Assembly: GCA_020634415.1 (NCBI GenBank)
Contig: JACKBT010000017.1
Span: 1 to 64,000, forward strand
DNA length: 64,000 nt
Reading direction: 5' to 3'
Source of the DNA: Ardenticatenaceae bacterium
GTDB taxonomy: Bacteria > Chloroflexota > Anaerolineae > Promineifilales > Promineifilaceae
The notes under the pieces are model-generated. The model was not told where the DNA came from. It ran no database searches and saw only the letters and a list, made by a program, of their open reading frames with translations. Position 1 is the first letter of the stretch; each line of letters opens with the position of its first letter. This document shows positions 60,199 through 64,000 of the stretch, in pieces. Both the position numbers and the translations under genes were made by a program.

Positions 60199-61784
60199 GG
60201 TAATGAAAAAGTAAATGTTGTGCCAGGGCCGCGTTCGTTATTGGCAAACCAAATACGGCCGTTATGCGCTTCAATAATCGCCTTCGACAAAAACAAACCC
60301 AAACCCGTACCCTCCGTCTTACGGCTAAGCGCATTGTCCAGGCGCGAAAATTGCTGAAAAATGCGGTGCTGCTCATGAACCGGAATCCCGATCCCCTCAT
60401 CCTGCACAAACACCGTCACATGCTGCGGATGCACCGCCCCCCCAATAGTAATCTGCCCGCCTTCTGGAGCATATTTCATAGCATTGCTAACCAAATTATT
60501 CAACACCTGCGTCAAACGCCGCTCATCGCCAATAACAGTCGGGAACTCGTGAGGAAAATTGACAAAGAAAGTATGCTTACTCGTTTGGCTGCTAAATTTG
60601 CGCACCGTAGCTTCCGCCAAACGCGGCAGCATCACCTCATCACTAATTTCCAAGTTAAACGTCCCCGCCTGCACCCGCGAAACCTCCAACAAATTATCAA
60701 TCAAATCCGTCAGATTATCCGCTTCTTCCTCAATCACCATCAGCGATTCACGCACAACTTCGGGCGACCACTGGGCATCTTGCCGCTGCAATGTACCCGC
60801 ATACCCCTTAATGATAGACACGGGCGTTTTTAGCTCATGGCTGACGACCGAAATGAAGGTCTTTTGCAGGGCTTCCTCCTGGCGATAGCGCGTGAGGTCA
60901 CGCACATTGGCGATGATGTCGGTCATACGGCCGTTTGCCCCCAACAACGGCGCATACGTAATCCCCAAACTTATCTTCTCCCGATCTTCAGGGTAAAGCG
61001 GATTACGCCGCCGCTTCAACTCACCTTCCACATACAGGTGCGCCGCATTGGGCAACGGCCAGCCATTGGCTAACGCATCCTTCAAATCCGACTCCGTTTT
61101 CAGATTCAGCCACTGAAAAACCTCATCATGCGTCTGGCCGATGGCCGTCTCACCCGGCCAACCCGTCATCGTACTCAGAGCTTTGTTAAAGACAGTAATT
61201 TTCAAGGCGGGGTTGAGAATCATCACACCATCGGCACTTTGCTGCAAAATAGCGTCCAGCCGCTGTTTTTCCATGTTAATCTGCTGATACAACCGCGCAT
61301 TTTTAACGGCAATCGCCGCCTGCTCGGCAAAACTACGCAGCAAATTAGCCGCATCCTCCACAAAGACATAGTTGCCAGACTGGAAGATATAGATAAGGCC
61401 AATCACCTCATCACCGCTAATCATGGGTAGGGCCAGCACTTTAGTAAGCCCAATGTTGACGTTTTGCGCGATTTCCTGCAAGCGGCGGGTCAGTTCGGCC
61501 ACCACTTCGCGCTCGTTGCCCACTTCATAAGCCAGGCCCCGCACCAGAGGCGCAAAGTGGTCTACCAGTTCAGCGGCGATGCCAGTAACGGCCGTTACCC
61601 GAAACGTCTCCGAATGGGGTTCCACCAAAGCAATCATCCCCGCCCGCCCCGACACCAGATCAACAGCCGATTGCAAAATAATGCGCAGCACATCTTGCAG
61701 ATCTAATTCGGCCGTTAAAGCCCGGCTAATCGCCAGCAAATACTCCCGTTGCAGGATGCGTATGTCTACTAAAGCCCGTGCCAT
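60189..61784 (-). CDS. GAF-PAS sensor histidine kinase
   Basis: 531 residues from ATG 61784 (MARALVDIRILQREYL); a start at 61817 would add 11 residues. Domains in order: GAF (about 10-165, LTAELDLQDVLRIILQSAVDLVSGRAG), PAS (about 185-300, LDAILQQSADGVMILNPALKITVFNKALSTMTG), HisKA with phosphorylated His in FISVVSHELKTPVSIIKGY, and HATPase_c with N box VLNNLVSNAMKYAP, G1 VQDEGIGIP and G2 GTGLGLFLSKAI. No membrane span, so it is cytoplasmic, with GAF and PAS as sensors. No receiver gene is adjacent; its partner must be elsewhere. First gene of the operon with the CpXC gene. Four ACGGCCGT sites. Confidence 0.92.
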   Translation of the reverse strand: MARALVDIRILQREYLLAISRALTAELDLQDVLRIILQSAVDLVSGRAGMIALVEPHSETFRVTAVTGIAAELVDHFAPLVRGLAYEVGNEREVVAELTRRLQEIAQNVNIGLTKVLALPMISGDEVIGLIYIFQSGNYVFVEDAANLLRSFAEQAAIAVKNARLYQQINMEKQRLDAILQQSADGVMILNPALKITVFNKALSTMTGWPGETAIGQTHDEVFQWLNLKTESDLKDALANGWPLPNAAHLYVEGELKRRRNPLYPEDREKISLGITYAPLLGANGRMTDIIANVRDLTRYRQEEALQKTFISVVSHELKTPVSIIKGYAGTLQRQDAQWSPEVVRESLMVIEEEADNLTDLIDNLLEVSRVQAGTFNLEISDEVMLPRLAEATVRKFSSQTSKHTFFVNFPHEFPTVIGDERRLTQVLNNLVSNAMKYAPEGGQITIGGAVHPQHVTVFVQDEGIGIPVHEQHRIFQQFSRLDNALSRKTEGTGLGLFLSKAIIEAHNGRIWFANNERGPGTTFTFSLPIT

Positions 61785-61994
61785 TTTATTGTTCCCAAGC
61801 GGGTGATTGTAACACAATTCAGAGGAACAGGGGGTACTCTTACGACGAGGGGATCTCTATGGGAATAAGTGGGGTCGGACTAAATATAGGGGCGTACCCT
61901 TGTGGTTCCGGAGGGCGGACATAAAGCCACACCCCTCCTAATTCCCTCAGGTCTTGTTCTGGCAGAAACATTAAAGGTACGTTGATATAAAACA

Positions 61995-62022
61995 AAAAAG
62001 TCCCGATTAATCGGGACTTTTC
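61995..62022 (-). terminator. Rho-independent terminator after tRNA-fMet
   Basis: GTCCCGATTAATCGGGAC is an 18-bp perfect palindrome (62000-62017 approx.), flanked by AAAAAA on the left, i.e. TTTTTT on the minus strand after the hairpin. It lies directly behind the tRNA gene. Confidence 0.88.
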
Positions 62023-62027
62023 TAGAG

Positions 62028-62099
62028 TAGCGGGGACAGGATTCGAACCCGTGACCTTCGGGTTATGAGCCCGACGAGCTGCCACTGCTCCACCCCGCA
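62028..62099 (-). tRNA. initiator tRNA-fMet (CAT)
   Basis: Cloverleaf on the minus strand: acceptor TGCGGGG/CCCCGCT, anticodon stem TCGGG/CCCGA with loop CTCATAA (anticodon CAT), T arm ACGGG TTCGAAT CCTGT, discriminator A. Two initiator hallmarks are present: three consecutive G-C pairs in the anticodon stem and a mismatch at 1:72 (T-T here rather than the usual C-A). CCA is not encoded. Confidence 0.93.
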
Positions 62100-62154
62100 A
62101 TAACGAATAGTGATTATAGCCACTCGATTTGTTTTGTCAAGCCAATTTTGAAAC

Positions 62155-63309
62155 TCACAAGGAGGCCACCTTGCTTTGGGCAAAGGCAGATTGGCAGCCT
62201 GCACAACAAAAATAATAGGTTTCACCTTCAAATTCATAGGTGTATTGGGCGGTGGCAATTTCCACCGTCATGCCGCAAATGGGGTCAACGGCCGTTTCCC
62301 TCACCACATACTTCTCCGGCTCTTTGGCAAAAGCCGACTGACAACCCGCACAACAAAAATAATACATCTTACCCTTGTATTCATGCGTATATTTAGCCGT
62401 CGCCATCTCCACGTCCATTTGGCAAATGGGGTCAACGGCCGTTCCCCCTCGCTCCTCGCCCCTCTCCCCTCTCCCCTCTCTCCTCTCCGCAAACAGCGCC
62501 AAATCCATCGCCTCCGTCGTGCGCCGCCGTTCCACAATCTCCGCCATAATACTCAGCGCAATCTCATCGCCGCGCCGCGCCTGAATATCCAACCCCGCTG
62601 GTGCTTTTAGCGGCAGCATCTCCGTCTCCGAGACACCCGCCATCGTCAAATAATCGCGCACCGCCTGCGCCCGCTTCGGACTAGCCACTAATCCCACATA
62701 AGAGGGATGCGCTGCCAAGATTTTGACGAGAGCTATTTCATCGTAGCTGCCGTGCGTAGCGATGACGACATAGGTAAACGGCGAACGCGGACCTTCGCGC
62801 CGTACTTGCCCCGCCACCTCCTCCAAATCTAGCAACACCTCATCCGCATGAGCCATCGCCGTCCCATCACTATCTAAATCTACCGCCACCACATGGTAAT
62901 TCATCGCCCGTCCCAAATGGGCCAACGCCTGCGCGACGGGCAAACCACCCACAATCAACAAACGCGGGCGTGGTGGCTGTGGTTCAATATAAATTTCCAA
63001 GGTGCCGCCGCTAAAACAGGTCATGGGCAAATCTAGCAGCCCTTCACGCGACGTTTGTTTCTCCGGCTCAGTAGACAGCCGAATCAGCCGCGATTCATCT
63101 TCGGCTAAAGCCTTCAACGCCTCTTTAATTACCGTCGGCTGGGCGCAGCTGCCGCCAATCCAGCCGTGCATCACACCATCGGCCGTTATAATCGCCTTGT
63201 CCCCTGGTTTAGCTGAGGTAGGTTTTTCAGCGCGAACGACAACGGCCGTTACAAACGCCTCCCCCTTCTGCACCAACTCATGCGCCTTCGCAAAAAAATC
63301 ATCATACAT
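62155..63309 (-). CDS. xdhC: XdhC/CoxI-type protein fused to two YHS domains
   Basis: 384 residues. About 1-90: XdhC_CoxI domain (VQKGEAFVTAVVVRAEKPTSAKPGDKAIITADG...GWIGGSCAQPTVIKEAL). About 110-265: XdhC_C Rossmann domain (PRPRLLIVGGLPVAQALAHLGRAMNYHVVAVDLD, YVVIATHGSYDE, YVGLVASPKRAQAV, DIQARRGDEIALSIMAEIV). XdhC proteins bind and insert the sulfurated molybdenum cofactor into hydroxylases. A Gly/Glu/Arg linker encoded by a pyrimidine-only run (62459-62488) then leads to two YHS/TRASH-type modules, each 'AVDPICxM-VE-ATA-YT-E--G--YYFCCAGCQSAFA', about 45 residues, with conserved Cys suited to metal binding. The fusion suggests the maturation step is tied to a metal. It lies 75 bp after a molybdenum-hydroxylase gene, its likely client. 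Confidence 0.92.
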   Translation of the reverse strand: MYDDFFAKAHELVQKGEAFVTAVVVRAEKPTSAKPGDKAIITADGVMHGWIGGSCAQPTVIKEALKALAEDESRLIRLSTEPEKQTSREGLLDLPMTCFSGGTLEIYIEPQPPRPRLLIVGGLPVAQALAHLGRAMNYHVVAVDLDSDGTAMAHADEVLLDLEEVAGQVRREGPRSPFTYVVIATHGSYDEIALVKILAAHPSYVGLVASPKRAQAVRDYLTMAGVSETEMLPLKAPAGLDIQARRGDEIALSIMAEIVERRRTTEAMDLALFAERREGRGERGEERGGTAVDPICQMDVEMATAKYTHEYKGKMYYFCCAGCQSAFAKEPEKYVVRETAVDPICGMTVEIATAQYTYEFEGETYYFCCAGCQSAFAQSKVASL

Positions 63310-63325
63310 GGGATTTTCGATTGTT

Positions 63326-63375
63326 GATTGACGATTGACGATTTAGATCAGTCACCCAATCGTCAATCGTCAATC
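63326..63375. repeat. 18-bp perfect inverted repeat of GATTGAC units
   Basis: GATTGACGATTGACGATT (63326-63343) and AATCGTCAATCGTCAATC (63358-63375), each arm made of a repeated 7-mer. It lies between the hydroxylase stop and the XdhC start on the minus strand and could stop transcription or stabilise the upstream message. Confidence 0.85.
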
Positions 63376-63384
63376 GTAAATTAT

Positions 63385-63999
63385 TTAGTCACTCACACCT
63401 GCATCCCGCAGCGCCTGCCACACCTTTTGCGGCGTAATCGGAATATCCAGGTGACGCACACCCAGATGCCACAGCGCATCCACCACCGCGTTAGCAATCG
63501 CAGGCGGCGCACCAACGGTGGGCGATTCACCCACGCCCTTCGCGCCGATGGGATGATGGGGCGATGGCGTAATGGTGTGGCCTGTTTCCCATTTGGGGGA
63601 CTCAACGGCCGTTGGCAGCAAATAATCCGCAAACGTCCCGCTCAGGCACTGACCATTCTCATCATACACAATCTCCTCATACAGCGCGGGCGCGAGACCC
63701 ATTGTCAGGCCACCATGCACCTGCCCTTCCACCACCAGTGGATTGATGATATTGCCACAATCATCAATCGCCACAAAGCGGCGCACCGACACCTCACCCG
63801 TACCCTTGTCAATGTCCACCACGGCGATATAGCTGCCAAAGGGGAAGGTCAGGTTGGGCGGATTGTAATAATCAGTCGCTTCCAAACCGGCTTCAAGGTC
63901 TGGCGGATGGTTGGTGTAAGCGGCAAAGGCAATATCCTGAATCGTCTTGGCCTGTTCCGGCGAGCCTTTCACCTGCCACTGATTCACATTCCACTCCAA
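63385..63999 (-). CDS. molybdenum hydroxylase large subunit, C-terminal part (cut by window edge)
   Basis: The last 204 residues of an aldehyde oxidase/xanthine dehydrogenase/CoxL-type molybdopterin-binding subunit. Family blocks seen: FPFGSYIAVVDIDKGTGEVSVRRFVAIDDCGNIINPLVVEGQVHGGLTMGLAPALYEEI (the conserved 'DCG--iNP--v-GQi-GG---G' motif), then TFADYLLPTA and GAKGVGESPTVGAPPAIANAVVDAL, which holds the catalytic Glu (GVGE). The N-terminal part, FeS and FAD subunits would lie beyond the right edge. The substrate (CO, aldehyde or purine) cannot be told without the active-site loop. Confidence 0.92.
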   Translation of the reverse strand: MEWNVNQWQVKGSPEQAKTIQDIAFAAYTNHPPDLEAGLEATDYYNPPNLTFPFGSYIAVVDIDKGTGEVSVRRFVAIDDCGNIINPLVVEGQVHGGLTMGLAPALYEEIVYDENGQCLSGTFADYLLPTAVESPKWETGHTITPSPHHPIGAKGVGESPTVGAPPAIANAVVDALWHLGVRHLDIPITPQKVWQALRDAGVSD

Positions 64000-64000
64000 A

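Overview
The window reads as a chromosome segment of a Chloroflexota bacterium, probably an uncultured Anaerolineae/Ardenticatenia-like lineage. Evidence is indirect: long two-domain signalling proteins, PD40 propellers ending in an 'IYLPLIVR'-type tail, 'VTRLVEV' linker repeats, an AfsR/LuxR-like ATPase, and one palindrome (ACGGCCGT) found by eye about 50 times in 64 kb where roughly one is expected by chance. There is no rRNA or marker gene in the window, so the lineage is inference.

Layout. 0.3-1.9 kb: a small serine resolvase, a short conserved orphan and a tail-less SSB, i.e. genes common on plasmids and integrative elements. 2.0-18.3 kb, minus strand: a DNA-targeting defence island transcribed right to left: SNF2 helicase with DUF3883, DUF262 nuclease-like protein, DUF1156 adenine methylase, a secreted seven-repeat PD40 protein, a DUF499 ATPase with an N-terminal HEPN-like motif, a small death-like effector-associated (EAD) protein, and a membrane protein. 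The membrane gene is split by an IS1-family element whose 8-bp target duplication is intact, so the 634-residue parent protein can be reconstructed. A second EAD protein (EAD, membrane span, linker, LamG-like domain) lies at 18.7-19.9 kb on the opposite strand, so EAD proteins flank the island on both sides.

20.0-40.0 kb: an integrated mobile element. It carries an ExeA/TniB-like ATPase, two replication-relaxation proteins, three FtsK/HerA/VirD4-type DNA-pump ATPases (one with a long extracytoplasmic coiled region), zinc-ribbon proteins, two excisionase-like helix-turn-helix proteins and a large serine recombinase whose 3' end runs into a tRNA-Asp gene. I see no relaxase and no VirB-type mating channel, so any transfer would have to resemble the FtsK-type dsDNA transfer of actinobacterial AICEs. 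The genome-wide palindrome is almost absent here (3 sites in 20 kb against about 33 in the last 21 kb), which supports foreign origin. The left end is not visible, so the defence island may be cargo of the same element.

40.0-43.0 kb: a pile of insertions next to the tRNA: a 245-bp MITE, an ISAs1-family element and a decayed ISKra4-family element, all placed at one ~15-bp target, with the duplications readable.

43.3-64.0 kb: ordinary chromosome. Genes include an NTT/MFS-like transporter fused to HEAT repeats and two cyclic-nucleotide domains, a split PEP-synthase-like pair in reversed order, a sulfotransferase-like protein, a decayed AfsR/LuxR-like regulator, a TlpA-like thioredoxin plus Lgt-like protein, a UgpC/MalK-type ABC ATPase, a signalling cluster (Ser/Thr kinase diverging from an FHA-winged-helix protein, CpXC protein, GAF-PAS histidine kinase), tRNA-fMet, and an XdhC-YHS-YHS fusion beside a molybdenum-hydroxylase large subunit cut by the window edge.
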